DNA from: Sulfitobacter sp. CW3 | Lineage (GTDB): Bacteria; Pseudomonadota; Alphaproteobacteria; Rhodobacterales; Rhodobacteraceae | NCBI RefSeq assembly: GCF_019392245.1 | Contig: NZ_JAHXRL010000001.1 | Location: 248,001-312,000, forward strand | Reading direction: 5' to 3' | Length of the DNA stretch: 64,000 bases | Shown here: piece by piece, positions 36,745 through 46,745 of the stretch | Layout: every line of letters starts with the position of its first letter | Position numbering within the stretch: the first letter of the stretch is position 1 | The notes under the pieces: model-generated | Told to the model about the DNA's origin: nothing | The model's database searches: none | Seen by the model: the letters and a program-made list of their open reading frames with translations, nothing else | Position numbers and translations under genes: made by a program

Positions 36745-39700
36745 ATGGGTACGCAAAAGATTTCTTTGAATGATCGGTTCGACTTGGAAAAGTCCCCCGT
36801 TTTGCTGAACGGTACGCAGGCTTTGGTGCGTATGATGATGATGCAAAAAGCGCGCGACCGGGCCGCAGGGCTGAACACCGCTGGCTATGTCACCGGCTAT
36901 CGTGGATCGCCACTGGGTGCCGTTGATTTGCAAATGGAACGCGCGGCCAAGCCTTTGGCTGAATATGACGTATTGTTCGAGGCCGGATTAAACGAAGACT
37001 TGGCCGCGACCGCCCTTTGGGGATCCCAACAGGCCGAATTGCGCGGCGAAGGTAAATACGACGGTGTCTTTGGCCTGTGGTACGGCAAGGGGCCGGGGGT
37101 TGATCGTTCGGGCGATGTGATGCGCCACGCCAATATGGCGGGATCGTCCAAGCACGGTGGTGTGTTGATGGCGATGGGGGATGATCACACCGGTGAATCC
37201 TCGACCGTGCTGCACCAGTCCGAATGGGCGATGGTCGATGCCTATATGCCCGTGGTCAGCCCGGCAGGCGTGCAAGAGATACTGGATTACGGCATCTATG
37301 GTTGGGCGCTAAGCCGTTTCAGCGGCCTTTGGGTCGGTCTTAAGACGATGAAAGACACGGTCGAGGCGACGTCCGTCGTGAATGGTGATCCGAACCGGAT
37401 GAAATTGGTCACGCCGCAGTTCGACATGCCAGAAGGCGGGCTGAACATCCGTTTGGTTGACACGCCCCATCTGCAAGAAGCGCGGATGATCGACCACAAA
37501 CGCTATGCTGCCGAGGCGTTCAGCCATGCCAACAAAATGGACAAACGCATGTGGGGCAAGGCGGGTGCCAAGATCGGCATCGCGGCGGCGGGTAAGAACT
37601 GGCTGGACGTAATCCACGCCATGAGCTTGCTTAACATCGACGAGAACGAAGCCGAACGTCTGGGAATCACCCTTTACAAGATCGGCCAGACTTTCCCGTT
37701 GGACATGAAGGGTTTCCACGCTTGGGCCGAGGGCCTTGATCTGGTGATCGTGGTCGAGGAAAAGCGCAAGCTGATCGAGGTACAGATCAAAGAGGCTTTG
37801 TTTTCCGACACCCATCGGCGTGTCTATGGGTGGCACAAGGGGGGCGGTGCCGGGATGGAGCATGGCGAAGAGCTGTTCCCGACCCGCGGCGCGCTTGACC
37901 CGATCTGGATCGCGGAAAAGCTGGGCGGTATCTTTATCGAAGAAGGCCGCAACACCGATGGCATCAAAGCCGGGATGGAGGCGCTGGACACAGCGCGCCG
38001 TGCTGATAACGCCGAAGATATTGCCGCACGTGTGCCGTATTTCTGTTCGGGCTGTCCGCATAACTCGTCCACCAAAGTGCCGGATGGCAGCCGCGCCTAC
38101 GCGGGGATCGGCTGTCATTATATGGTGCAGTGGATGGATCGCGAAACCACAGGTTTCACCCATATGGGGGGCGAAGGCGCGAACTGGATCGGTGAATCGC
38201 GTTTCTCGACCCGCGAACATGTGTTCCAGAACCTGGGCGACGGGACCTATAACCACTCGGGCATTCAGGCGATCCGCGCCGCTGTCGCCGCGAAAACCAA
38301 CATTACCTATAAAATCCTGTATAATGATGCGGTTGCCATGACCGGCGGCCAGCACAACGAAGGCGATCTGGACGCGCCGCGCATTGTCGCCGAATTGCAA
38401 GCAATGGGCGTGCAGAACATTGCCGTCGTGTATGACGAGAAAGAAGGCGTGGACCCGGCAGCCTTTAAGGGCGTTCCAATGCACGAGCGCGCCGATCTGC
38501 AAACGGTCCAAGAGAATTTCACCAAGCACAAAGGCGTCAGCGCCATTGTCTATATCCAGACATGTGCTGCTGAAAAACGCCGTCGTCGCAAGCGCGGGCT
38601 GTTTCCCGACCCCGACAAGCGCGTGTTTATCAACACGGATGTCTGCGAGGGCTGTGGCGATTGCGGCGTGCAATCCAACTGTGTGTCTATCGTTCCGGCC
38701 GAGACGGAGCTGGGGCGCAAACGGGCGATTGATCAATCGTCCTGCAACAAGGATTTTTCCTGCGTCAAAGGGTTCTGTCCGTCTTTCGTGACGCTTGAGG
38801 GCGCAAAAATCCGCAAGGACCCCACGACTGAGGTCAAGATACCTGATCTGCCGTTGCCTGCGTTGCCCGCCATTGATGGCACGTTCAACGTGGTGATTAC
38901 CGGTGTCGGCGGCACCGGCGTCGTGACCATCGGTGCCGTGTTGGCGCAGGCCGCCCAGATCGACGGCAAAGGCGCTGGGATGATGGAAATGGCGGGGCTG
39001 GCCCAAAAGGGTGGTGCCGTGCATATTCACTGCCGATTGGCCAACCGCCCCGAAGACATCAGCGCCATTCGTGTGGCGACGGGCGAGGCTGACGCGCTGA
39101 TTGGTGGCGATCTGGTGGTGTCTGCAGGCACTAAAACGCTGGGTCTGACCCGCGCTGGGCGCACAGGTGCAGTGGTGAATTCGCATCAGATCATCACGGG
39201 CGACTTTACCCGCGATACCGAATTCCAGATGCCTTACGACCGCCTGACCCTCGCGCTTGAGGCGCGGCTAAAGGATGACGTGGCCCTGTTTGATGCGTCC
39301 GATCTGGCCAAGGCAACGCTGGGGGATTCGATCTATTCCAACATGATGATTTTTGGCGCGGCGTGGCAAAAGGGGCTGGTGCCCTTGTCTTTGGACGCGC
39401 TGCAAGAAGCGATCCGCCTGAATGGCGCTGCCGTTGAACGCAACCTCAAAGCGTTCGATCTGGGCCGTTGGGCAGTCTTGTATCCGGCAGAGGCGGCACA
39501 GGTTACCACGCCCAATGTGGTGCAGCTTCCCAAGTCGCTGGACGAAAAGATCACGTTCCGCATGGACCATCTGACGGCCTATCAGGGCAAGGGGCTGGCA
39601 AAACGCTATGGCCGGATGCTGGAACCAATCACCGACAAGGGGCTTAAGGAAGCCATGGCCTTGGGGTATCACAAGCTGCTGTCGTATAAGGATGAATACG

Positions 39701-40161
39701 AGGTTGCCCGTTTGCTGAAAATGACGCGTGCCAAGGTGGATGCCGAATTCGACGGTGCCCCGAAAATCACCTTTAACCTTGCGCCGCCGATGTTGTCGAA
39801 AACCGGCGCGGATGGGCGTCCGCTGAAACGCGCATTTGGCGAATGGCTGGAAACGCCTTTTGCGGTGCTGAAACGATTCAAGTTCCTGCGCGGCACGCCG
39901 TTTGATCCCTTTGGCCGGACCGAGGAGCGCCGGATGGAACGGGCGCTGATCAAGCAGTATGAGGCCGACATGAAAGACGTGTTGCCCAAATTGACCGATC
40001 AAACCCGCGATGCCATTATCGCGCTGGCTGAACTGCCCTTGCAAATCCGTGGCTTTGGCCCGGTGAAACAGGCAAACGAGGCAAAGGCGGCCAAACGGCG
40101 CGAGGAGTTGCTGAGCGTGATCCGCGCAGGGGGCACAACGACGTCAAAAGCGGCAGAATAG
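36745..40161 (+). CDS. Indolepyruvate ferredoxin oxidoreductase family protein, fused subunits
   Basis: A 1138-residue TPP and Fe-S enzyme family member that oxidises 2-oxoacids (aryl pyruvates in the namesake) to acyl-CoA. The N-terminal ~350 residues match the IorA-type pyrimidine-binding region (GYVTGYRGSPLGAVD). The middle has the TPP-binding core (GCHYMVQWMD, then NDAVAMTGGQHNEGD). A Cys-rich Fe-S site is at about residue 635 (CEGCGDCGVQSNC). From residue 715 an IorB/gamma-type domain follows (VVITGVGGTGVVTIGAVLA). The ATG at 36745 follows gggagg. Single-chain fusion is usual in aerobic Proteobacteria. Exact substrate unproven. Confidence 0.93.
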   Translation: MGTQKISLNDRFDLEKSPVLLNGTQALVRMMMMQKARDRAAGLNTAGYVTGYRGSPLGAVDLQMERAAKPLAEYDVLFEAGLNEDLAATALWGSQQAELRGEGKYDGVFGLWYGKGPGVDRSGDVMRHANMAGSSKHGGVLMAMGDDHTGESSTVLHQSEWAMVDAYMPVVSPAGVQEILDYGIYGWALSRFSGLWVGLKTMKDTVEATSVVNGDPNRMKLVTPQFDMPEGGLNIRLVDTPHLQEARMIDHKRYAAEAFSHANKMDKRMWGKAGAKIGIAAAGKNWLDVIHAMSLLNIDENEAERLGITLYKIGQTFPLDMKGFHAWAEGLDLVIVVEEKRKLIEVQIKEALFSDTHRRVYGWHKGGGAGMEHGEELFPTRGALDPIWIAEKLGGIFIEEGRNTDGIKAGMEALDTARRADNAEDIAARVPYFCSGCPHNSSTKVPDGSRAYAGIGCHYMVQWMDRETTGFTHMGGEGANWIGESRFSTREHVFQNLGDGTYNHSGIQAIRAAVAAKTNITYKILYNDAVAMTGGQHNEGDLDAPRIVAELQAMGVQNIAVVYDEKEGVDPAAFKGVPMHERADLQTVQENFTKHKGVSAIVYIQTCAAEKRRRRKRGLFPDPDKRVFINTDVCEGCGDCGVQSNCVSIVPAETELGRKRAIDQSSCNKDFSCVKGFCPSFVTLEGAKIRKDPTTEVKIPDLPLPALPAIDGTFNVVITGVGGTGVVTIGAVLAQAAQIDGKGAGMMEMAGLAQKGGAVHIHCRLANRPEDISAIRVATGEADALIGGDLVVSAGTKTLGLTRAGRTGAVVNSHQIITGDFTRDTEFQMPYDRLTLALEARLKDDVALFDASDLAKATLGDSIYSNMMIFGAAWQKGLVPLSLDALQEAIRLNGAAVERNLKAFDLGRWAVLYPAEAAQVTTPNVVQLPKSLDEKITFRMDHLTAYQGKGLAKRYGRMLEPITDKGLKEAMALGYHKLLSYKDEYEVARLLKMTRAKVDAEFDGAPKITFNLAPPMLSKTGADGRPLKRAFGEWLETPFAVLKRFKFLRGTPFDPFGRTEERRMERALIKQYEADMKDVLPKLTDQTRDAIIALAELPLQIRGFGPVKQANEAKAAKRREELLSVIRAGGTTTSKAAE

Positions 40162-40230
40162 CGGCTGTTTGTCATGTATTTGTCATGAAATCCGCATATG
40201 GCTGAGCTGTTATCCAATAAGGAGCCTGAA

Positions 40231-41118
40231 ATGGGCCAGCTCAAGCCGCTTTCTGCCCGCGAAATCAGTTATGCCTATTCGGCGCGCAGCAAACCGGGCC
40301 GTGCCTTCATCCGGTTGATGGAAAACTCCACCGGCAGATTGGCGCTGATGAAACGGGCGTCGGGCTATGAACAGGATATGGCTGCCGGCGGGTGCTTTTT
40401 TGATGTTATGGCGCGGCGCTACGGGCTGAGCTTGGATGTTGTGGGCGGTGGTTTGGACAGTATTCCTGCCACGGGCCCCGTCATCTTTCTTGCCAACCAT
40501 CCATACGGCATTCTTGACGGGTTAATGTTGGGTCACATCATGTCGCGTACGCAGCCTGATTTTAAGATCATGGCGCATTCGGTGTTCAACCGCGCGCCTG
40601 ATTTGAACAAACACCTGCTGCCGATCAGCTTTGACGAAACCAAAGAGGCAATCGCGCTAAACCTTCATACCCGCAAGACGGCGCTGGATTATCTGGGGCA
40701 GGGCGGGGCCGTGGGCATCTTCCCGGGGGGAACCGTCAGCACCGGCGCGCGCCCGTTTTCCAAACCAATGGACCCAAGCTGGCGCAGTTTTACCGCGCGG
40801 ATGATCGCCAAGTCGCAAGCCGTTGTTGTGCCTATCTATTTCGAAGGCCACACCAGCCGTATGTTCCAGATTGCCAGCCACTTGCACAGCAGTTTGCGCA
40901 TGGGCCTGCTGATCAAGGAGTTCCGCAAACGGGTCGATACGCCCGTGCGTGTTGTGATCGGCGACCCGATTGGCAGAAACGTGCTGAACCCTTTGTCAAA
41001 AGACGCAAAAGCGATGATGGATTTCCTGCGCAAAGCCACGTATGACTTGTCACCGGACCCGGGCAAAATCTTTGATCTGGGATTTGAATTTGAAGATCGG
41101 CATCGCGCCGACAGGTGA
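40231..41118 (+). CDS. PlsC-like lysophospholipid acyltransferase
   Basis: A 295-residue acyltransferase of the 1-acyl-glycerol-3-phosphate/hemolysin-like group. The acceptor-site motif is NHPYGILDG, an HX5D variant of the usual HX4D, and GIFPGGTVS fits the second PlsC block; PIYFEGHTSRMFQ follows. The ATG at 40231 is chosen because aaggag lies 7 bases upstream; ATG 40198 has no such site. No strong transmembrane span, so probably a peripheral membrane enzyme. murI follows after 12 bases. The lipid substrate is unknown. Confidence 0.85.
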   Translation: MGQLKPLSAREISYAYSARSKPGRAFIRLMENSTGRLALMKRASGYEQDMAAGGCFFDVMARRYGLSLDVVGGGLDSIPATGPVIFLANHPYGILDGLMLGHIMSRTQPDFKIMAHSVFNRAPDLNKHLLPISFDETKEAIALNLHTRKTALDYLGQGGAVGIFPGGTVSTGARPFSKPMDPSWRSFTARMIAKSQAVVVPIYFEGHTSRMFQIASHLHSSLRMGLLIKEFRKRVDTPVRVVIGDPIGRNVLNPLSKDAKAMMDFLRKATYDLSPDPGKIFDLGFEFEDRHRADR

Positions 41119-41130
41119 CGGCAAGAAAAA

Positions 41131-41940
41131 ATGGCAGTTGGTATTTTCGATTCGGGCCTTGGCGGGCTTACCGTTTGGGACGCTGTGCAGGCGCAGTTGC
41201 CCGATGTGGATTTCGTTTATCTGGCCGATAGCGCGCATGCGCCTTATGGCGTGCGGACGGCGGATGACATCTATAATTTGACGGCTGCCGCGACCCAGCG
41301 GTTGTTTGACGCGGGCTGCGATCTGGTGATTTTGGCCTGTAACACCGCATCGGCTGCCGCCTTGCGGCGGATGCAGGAATCCTGGGTGCCGTCGGATAAA
41401 CGCGTTTTGGGTGTCTTTGTCCCCCTGATCGAGGCGATGACCGAACGCGAATGGGGCGATAATTCCCCCCCGCGCGAGGTTGATCTGAAACATGTGGCGC
41501 TGTTTGCAACGCCTGCGACAGTCGCCAGCCGGGCATTTCAACGCGAGTTGGCGTTTCGGGCGATCGGCGTCGACGTCGAGGCCCAAGCCTGTGGTGGCGT
41601 TGTGGATGCGATCGAGGACGGTGATTTCATCCTCGCCGAGGCGCTGGTGCGTAGCCATGTGGATGCGTTGCAACGCAAAATGCCACATCCGCAAGCGGCT
41701 ATTCTGGGCTGCACGCATTACCCGCTGATGGAAGAAACCTTTCGCGATGCGCTTGGCCCGGACGTCAAAGTGTTCAGTCAGGCCAATCTTGTGGCGCGCA
41801 GTCTGGGCGATTATCTGAAGCGTCACCCCAATATGATGGGGACCGGCACGGCCGCATTCCTGACCACGGGTGACCCCAAGAAAGTCAGCAGCCGCGCGAC
41901 GCAATTCTTGCGACGACCACTGACATTTCAGGCCGCATAA
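41131..41940 (+). CDS. murI: Glutamate racemase
   Basis: Provides D-glutamate for peptidoglycan without a cofactor. The 269-residue product has [14 protein letters not shown] at the start, [14 protein letters not shown] with the first catalytic Cys, and [12 protein letters not shown] with the second; both cysteines are therefore present. Length is typical. It begins 12 bases after the acyltransferase stop, suggesting a shared transcript, and argC follows 32 bases later. Confidence 0.95.
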   Translation: MAVGIFDSGLGGLTVWDAVQAQLPDVDFVYLADSAHAPYGVRTADDIYNLTAAATQRLFDAGCDLVILACNTASAAALRRMQESWVPSDKRVLGVFVPLIEAMTEREWGDNSPPREVDLKHVALFATPATVASRAFQRELAFRAIGVDVEAQACGGVVDAIEDGDFILAEALVRSHVDALQRKMPHPQAAILGCTHYPLMEETFRDALGPDVKVFSQANLVARSLGDYLKRHPNMMGTGTAAFLTTGDPKKVSSRATQFLRRPLTFQAA

Positions 41941-41972
41941 CACTTTTACTTCTTTTCCAAACGGAACCCGAC

Positions 41973-43001
41973 ATGATGTATAATATCGCTATTCTTGGTG
42001 CCTCCGGGTACACAGGTGCCGAACTGATCAGGCTGATCGCCGGTCATTCCTCCATGCAAATCAAGGCTTTGGGCGCGAACTCTAAAGCGGGTCAAACGAT
42101 GGCCGAGGTGTTCCCGCATCTGCGCCATCTGGACCTGCCATCGCTGGTTTTGATCGAGGAAATTGATTTCTCTCAGATCGATCTGTGCTTTTGCGCGCTG
42201 CCACATAAAACCAGCCAAGAGGTCATCGCGGCCCTGCCCAAAGACCTCAAAATCGTGGACCTGTCCGCCGATTTCCGGCTGCGCGACCCTGCGGAATACA
42301 CAAAATGGTACGGCAACCCCCATGCTGCGTTAGAGCAGCAGAAAGAGGCGGTTTACGGGTTGACCGAATTCTACCGTGACGAGATCAGCCAAGCACGGCT
42401 GGTTGCAGGGACGGGCTGTAATGCGGCGACAGGGCAGTTCGCGCTGCGGCCCCTGATTGAAAAGGGCGTGATTGATCTGGATGATATCATCCTTGATCTG
42501 AAATGTGCTGTGTCTGGTGCAGGTCGGTCGCTCAAGGAAAACCTGCTGCATGCGGAGCTGTCAGAGGGGTATCATGCATATGCCGTTGGCGGGACGCACC
42601 GGCATCTGGGCGAGTTCGATCAGGAATTTTCAGCCATCGCAGGTCGCCCGGTCAAAGTGCAGTTTACCCCGCATCTGATCCCGGCCAACCGCGGTATTCT
42701 GGCGACCGTCTATGTCAAAGGCGATGCGCAGGTGATTCATGATACATTGGCGGCGGCCTATGCGGACGAGCCGTTCATCGAAGTACTGCCGAAGGGCGAA
42801 GCACCGAGCACGCGGCATATTCGCGGATCGAATTTTTGCCACATCGGCGTTGTTGCCGACCGCATTGACGGGCGCACAATCGTGGTTGCCGCGCTGGATA
42901 ACCTCACGAAGGGGTCAAGCGGGCAAGCGTTGCAAAATGCCAATCTGATGTTAGGTATTGAAGAGACCGAGGGGCTGATGATGGCCCCACTATTTCCCTG
43001 A
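41973..43001 (+). CDS. argC: N-acetyl-gamma-glutamyl-phosphate reductase
   Basis: NADPH-dependent step of arginine synthesis. The 342-residue product opens with the Rossmann turn [15 protein letters not shown], and the catalytic Cys lies in [11 protein letters not shown] (about residue 150). [17 protein letters not shown] is a family hallmark. Two ATG codons in a row are possible starts (41973, 41976). ccmE follows after 6 bases, so the amino-acid gene is joined to the cytochrome maturation genes. Confidence 0.95.
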   Translation: MMYNIAILGASGYTGAELIRLIAGHSSMQIKALGANSKAGQTMAEVFPHLRHLDLPSLVLIEEIDFSQIDLCFCALPHKTSQEVIAALPKDLKIVDLSADFRLRDPAEYTKWYGNPHAALEQQKEAVYGLTEFYRDEISQARLVAGTGCNAATGQFALRPLIEKGVIDLDDIILDLKCAVSGAGRSLKENLLHAELSEGYHAYAVGGTHRHLGEFDQEFSAIAGRPVKVQFTPHLIPANRGILATVYVKGDAQVIHDTLAAAYADEPFIEVLPKGEAPSTRHIRGSNFCHIGVVADRIDGRTIVVAALDNLTKGSSGQALQNANLMLGIEETEGLMMAPLFP

Positions 43002-43007
43002 GGGTGC

Positions 43008-43451
43008 ATGAAAAGTCTTAAAAAGCAGCGTCGGATTCAAGTAATCGCAGTGGCGGTGGTGGCATTGGTGCTGTCCACCGCATTGATCGGTTATGCAATG
43101 CGCGACGGCATTAACTTTTTCCGCGCCCCAAGTCAGGTGATCGCAGAACCACCGGGCCCGAACGAGGTGTTTCGGATCGGTGGTTTGGTCGTGGAAGGGT
43201 CGCTGATCCGTGGAGATGGCGAGACAATCCGCTTTTCCGTGACCGATGGCGGGGCAATTGTTCCTGCGACCTATACCGGCGTGCTGCCCGATTTGTTCGA
43301 GGAAAAACAAGGCATGGTTGGTACGGGGCGCTACATTAACGGCGTCTTTGAAGCGACTGAAATCCTTGCCAAACATGACGAAACTTATATGCCCAAGGAA
43401 GTCATTGACGCGTTGAAAGATCAAGGCGTCTACGTGGAGCCTGAAAGCTAG
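43008..43451 (+). CDS. ccmE: Haem chaperone CcmE
   Basis: Periplasmic, membrane-anchored chaperone that carries haem to the CcmFH ligation complex. The 147-residue product has a short basic N-terminus, one membrane anchor (VIAVAVVALVLSTALIGYAM), an OB-fold beta-barrel, and the C-terminal AKHDETYMPKEV motif in which the His binds haem covalently and the Tyr assists. All key residues are present. ccmF lies beyond two phage-like lysis genes. Confidence 0.95.
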   Translation: MKSLKKQRRIQVIAVAVVALVLSTALIGYAMRDGINFFRAPSQVIAEPPGPNEVFRIGGLVVEGSLIRGDGETIRFSVTDGGAIVPATYTGVLPDLFEEKQGMVGTGRYINGVFEATEILAKHDETYMPKEVIDALKDQGVYVEPES

Positions 43452-43530
43452 GACCGAACGGACCGCTTTTCATACGTTAACGAAAGACCCTGCACCTTTG
43501 CGCCACTGAAACGTGCAAAGGGGTGGGCAG

Positions 43531-44142
43531 ATGATTTCGGTCCAAGACATCGCAAGAGCCATTGTAGCCCGTGAAGGCGGGTTCGTGAACGACCCGGATG
43601 ATCCGGGCGGGGTCACGAATTTTGGCGTCACACTTCACACAATGCGCCGCTTGGGTATTGATTTGAACGATGACGGCGTGGTTGATCAGCATGATCTGCA
43701 ACAGCTGACGCAAAACGACGCGGTCGATATATTCATCCAACACTATTTCCACGCACCCCAGATCGCGGGCCTGCCCGAGGCGCTGCACGCAAGCGTGTTC
43801 GATATGTATGTGAACGCCGGGGGCAATGCGGTGAAAATCTTGCAACGGCTCTTGCGGACAATGGGATACGACATCGCTGTCGATGGCGCGCTTGGCACCC
43901 AAAGCCATACGGCCGCCCACGACGCCTATGCGCGGGCACCAAAGGAGATGATAGACGCCTACGGTATCGCGCGGCGGAATTACTATTTCAGGCTGGCAGA
44001 TCGCCGCCCGGCGAGCCGCAAATACGCGCGCACAAGGGCGGGGGGCAAAGGCGGGTGGATCAAACGGGCTGAAGAATTCATTGCCCCGAAATACCACCTT
44101 AGCGCATCAGCATTCAGTGAAAGGACAGCGTCATGGGGGTGA
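43531..44142 (+). CDS. GH108 endolysin, gene-transfer-agent lysis type
   Basis: A 203-residue peptidoglycan hydrolase. The N-terminal glycoside hydrolase 108 domain has the catalytic Glu in AREGGFVNDPDD (about residue 14) and PGGVTNFGVTLHTM; the C-terminal third is a peptidoglycan-binding fold (AVKILQRLLRTMGYDIAVDG). No signal peptide, as expected for a holin-dependent endolysin. It overlaps the following holin gene by 10 bases. In Rhodobacter capsulatus an endolysin/holin pair of this kind releases gene transfer agent particles; I infer the same role here. The ATG at 43531 fits the family N-terminus. Confidence 0.85.
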   Translation: MISVQDIARAIVAREGGFVNDPDDPGGVTNFGVTLHTMRRLGIDLNDDGVVDQHDLQQLTQNDAVDIFIQHYFHAPQIAGLPEALHASVFDMYVNAGGNAVKILQRLLRTMGYDIAVDGALGTQSHTAAHDAYARAPKEMIDAYGIARRNYYFRLADRRPASRKYARTRAGGKGGWIKRAEEFIAPKYHLSASAFSERTASWG

Positions 44143-44708
44143 TCGACAAGGTGATCGGGTTGGTATTCGGCAACGGCGGCACGATGGTGCGCGACACGGT
44201 CGAAGTGTTCCGCGAAAATGCCGAAAAGGGCGCGCAGCGGTCTGCGGCGGCACAGGATCAGGCAATGGCGCAATATGCCGCCGAGTTTGCGATTGAACGC
44301 AAGGGCGGGTTTGACCGCTTTATGGACGGGTTGAACCGGGTGCCGCGCCCCGCGCTGGCGCTTGGCACGCTTGGGCTGTTCGTGGCAGCCATGGTCGATC
44401 CGATCTGGTTCGCCGCGCGCATGCAAGGGATTGCGCTGGTGCCCGAGCCGTTATGGTGGTTGCTGGGCGTGATCGTGTCGTTCTATTTCGGTGCACGGCA
44501 TCAGGTGAAAACCCAGGAATTCCAACGCTCTATCGTGCGTACGATCGCGCAGGTGCCTCAGGTGGTGGGCAACATCAGGTCGATCAATGCCCTGCGCCAC
44601 GATTCGGTTCAGGTGGCTGCGACAGGGGCAGATGCGGCCCTGTCTTTGGCGGTGATCGAGGATGCGGAAAACCCCGCGCTTGAAGAATGGCGCAAAGCAG
44701 CGGCCTAG
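44133..44708 (+). CDS. GTA-type holin (3TM family)
   Basis: A 191-residue protein of the holin-of-3TMs type associated with gene transfer agent release (PF11351-like). Recognised by MGVIDKVIGLVFGNGGTMVRDTVEVFRENAE in overlapping short pieces, hydrophobic spans ALALGTLGLFVAAMVDPIWF and WWLLGVIVSFYFGARHQ, and the long C-terminal helix. Only two spans are obvious, with a possible third near the N-terminus. Overlaps the endolysin by 10 bases, so they are a translationally coupled lysis cassette. Inserted between ccmE and ccmF. Confidence 0.82.
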   Translation: MGVIDKVIGLVFGNGGTMVRDTVEVFRENAEKGAQRSAAAQDQAMAQYAAEFAIERKGGFDRFMDGLNRVPRPALALGTLGLFVAAMVDPIWFAARMQGIALVPEPLWWLLGVIVSFYFGARHQVKTQEFQRSIVRTIAQVPQVVGNIRSINALRHDSVQVAATGADAALSLAVIEDAENPALEEWRKAAA

Positions 44709-44780
44709 CTGCGACGCTTTGCGCGCCAAGGGGGCGTGAATGGGCATGGCAAGGTGCGCGTTTGCGGCCTATAATGCAGT

Positions 44781-46745
44781 ATGATTACAGAACTCGGACA
44801 TTTCGCCCTTATCCTTGCCTTTGGTGTGGCCATTTTCCAGATGGTTGTGCCGCTGATCGGTGCCTATAAACGCTGGCCCGGTTGGATGGCCGCCGCAGAG
44901 CCCGCCGCCGGCGCGCAATTCGCGCTGACGGCGCTGGCTTTTGGCGCATTGATGTGGGCGTTTATCACCTCGGATTTCTCGTTGCGTTTGGTGGTTTTGA
45001 ACAGCCATTCGATGAAGCCGATGCTGTATAAAATCAGCGGCACATGGGGCAATCACGAAGGATCGATGCTGCTCTGGGTGCTGATCGTATCGCTGTTTGG
45101 CGCAATGGCCGCGTGGTTTGGCGGCAACTTACCGCAAAGCTTGCGCGCCCGCGTTTTGGCGGTTCAGGCGGCCATCGGCGTTGCGTTTTATGCGTTTATT
45201 CTATTCACGTCGAACCCGTTTTTGCGCCTCGCGACACCGCCCTTTGACGGGCAGGATTTGAACCCGCTGTTGCAAGACCCGGGCTTGGCCTTTCACCCGC
45301 CGTTCCTTTATTTGGGCTATGTCGGCCTGTCGATGACATTCAGTTTTGCCGTTGCCGCCCTGATCGAAGGGCGCATCGATGCCGCGTGGGGCCGTTGGGT
45401 GCGCCCCTGGACATTGGCGGCCTGGATTTTCCTGACAATCGGCATCGCGCTTGGGTCCTGGTGGGCCTATTACGAGCTGGGCTGGGGCGGTTTCTGGTTC
45501 TGGGATCCCGTTGAAAACGCTTCCTTTATGCCATGGCTTTTGGCGGCTGCGCTTTTACATTCTGCCGTTGTGGTGGAAAAACGCGAGAGCTTGAAAAGCT
45601 GGACGATCCTGCTGGCGATCCTTGCGTTCGGCTTTTCACTGATCGGCACATTTATTGTGCGCTCGGGCTTGCTGACGTCGGTCCACGCCTTTGCCAACGA
45701 TCCTGAACGCGGGGTGTTCATTTTGATGATCATGGCGTTCTTCATGGGCGGTGCTTTGGTGTTGTTCGCGATGCGTGCCTCCGCCCTTGAGGCGAAGGGC
45801 GTGTTCAGCATCGTCAGCCGCGAATCTGCTTTGCTGGTGAATAACGTGTTGCTCGCAGTTGCGTGTTTCGTCGTGTTTATCGGGACGATGTGGCCACTGC
45901 TGGCCGAGATGTTTTTTGACCGTAAGCTAAGCGTGGGTCCGCCGTTCTTTAACGCGGCGTTCACGCCCTTTATGGTACTGCTAGGGCTGTTCTTGCCGAT
46001 TGGATCGGCGATGCCGTGGAAACGTGCGCAGATCAGCCGCGTGCTGAAACCGCTGCGCTATGTTTTCGTGCTGGCGATGGCGCTTGGCTGTTTGGCCTAT
46101 GTGATACAGACCGGCCGCAGCCTTTTGGGCCCGGTTGGGATGTTCTTGGGTGCATGGATCGTGATGGGTGCAGTCGTTGACCTGTTGGGCCGTACCGGGC
46201 GCGGGCAGGGGCGGTTGCGTCGCCTGTCACGTCTGCCACGGGCTGATTGGGGCAAGGTGACCGCGCATTCGGGGCTTGGCGTGACCATGGCCGGGATCGC
46301 GGGCCTGATGGCTTGGAACATTGATGACATTCGCGCCGTGCCCATCGGTGGCACGATTGATGTGGGCAGCTATTCCGTTCAGCTTGATAATGTTGAACGG
46401 TCGCAGGGGCCGAACTATGTCGCGACCACCGGCTATGTGACCTTGTTCCAAGATGGCGTTGAAATTGCGCAACTGCGCCCCGAAAAACGGTTCTATCCGG
46501 TGGCGCAGATGCCAACGACTGAAGCGGCGATTGATTACAACCTGCTGCGCGACGTCTATGTGGTGATCGGGGATGAACAAGACACCGGCGGTTGGGTCAT
46601 ACGAACCTATGTCAAACCTTTGACAAACTGGATCTGGATCGGCTGCGCGCTCATGGCTTTGGGCGGTTTGCTTAGCCTTACGGACAGACGGTTTCGGGTG
46701 GCTGCGGGTGCGGCGAAACGCGCAACACCGGTGCCAGCGGAATGA
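44781..46745 (+). CDS. ccmF: Cytochrome c haem lyase subunit CcmF
   Basis: Large membrane subunit of the haem ligation complex. The 654-residue product has about 14-15 membrane spans, the tryptophan-rich haem-handling stretch (WGGFWFWDPVENASFMPW, about residues 235-252), and the conserved periplasmic His residues around SGLLTSVHAFANDPERG. Length is typical. ccmH overlaps its stop by 4 bases. The upstream gap of 72 bases separates it from the holin gene. Confidence 0.96.
   Translation: MITELGHFALILAFGVAIFQMVVPLIGAYKRWPGWMAAAEPAAGAQFALTALAFGALMWAFITSDFSLRLVVLNSHSMKPMLYKISGTWGNHEGSMLLWVLIVSLFGAMAAWFGGNLPQSLRARVLAVQAAIGVAFYAFILFTSNPFLRLATPPFDGQDLNPLLQDPGLAFHPPFLYLGYVGLSMTFSFAVAALIEGRIDAAWGRWVRPWTLAAWIFLTIGIALGSWWAYYELGWGGFWFWDPVENASFMPWLLAAALLHSAVVVEKRESLKSWTILLAILAFGFSLIGTFIVRSGLLTSVHAFANDPERGVFILMIMAFFMGGALVLFAMRASALEAKGVFSIVSRESALLVNNVLLAVACFVVFIGTMWPLLAEMFFDRKLSVGPPFFNAAFTPFMVLLGLFLPIGSAMPWKRAQISRVLKPLRYVFVLAMALGCLAYVIQTGRSLLGPVGMFLGAWIVMGAVVDLLGRTGRGQGRLRRLSRLPRADWGKVTAHSGLGVTMAGIAGLMAWNIDDIRAVPIGGTIDVGSYSVQLDNVERSQGPNYVATTGYVTLFQDGVEIAQLRPEKRFYPVAQMPTTEAAIDYNLLRDVYVVIGDEQDTGGWVIRTYVKPLTNWIWIGCALMALGGLLSLTDRRFRVAAGAAKRATPVPAE

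Noticed and set aside
37309..39186. A 625-codon open frame on the minus strand inside the oxidoreductase gene
   Set aside because: Fully antisense to a strongly conserved gene; the translation has no family features and is an artefact of GC-rich codon use.
43470..43500. CtrA binding site upstream of the GTA endolysin
   Set aside because: Only one TTAA half-site (GTTAAC at 43476-43481) is visible; the second half at N7 spacing is missing.
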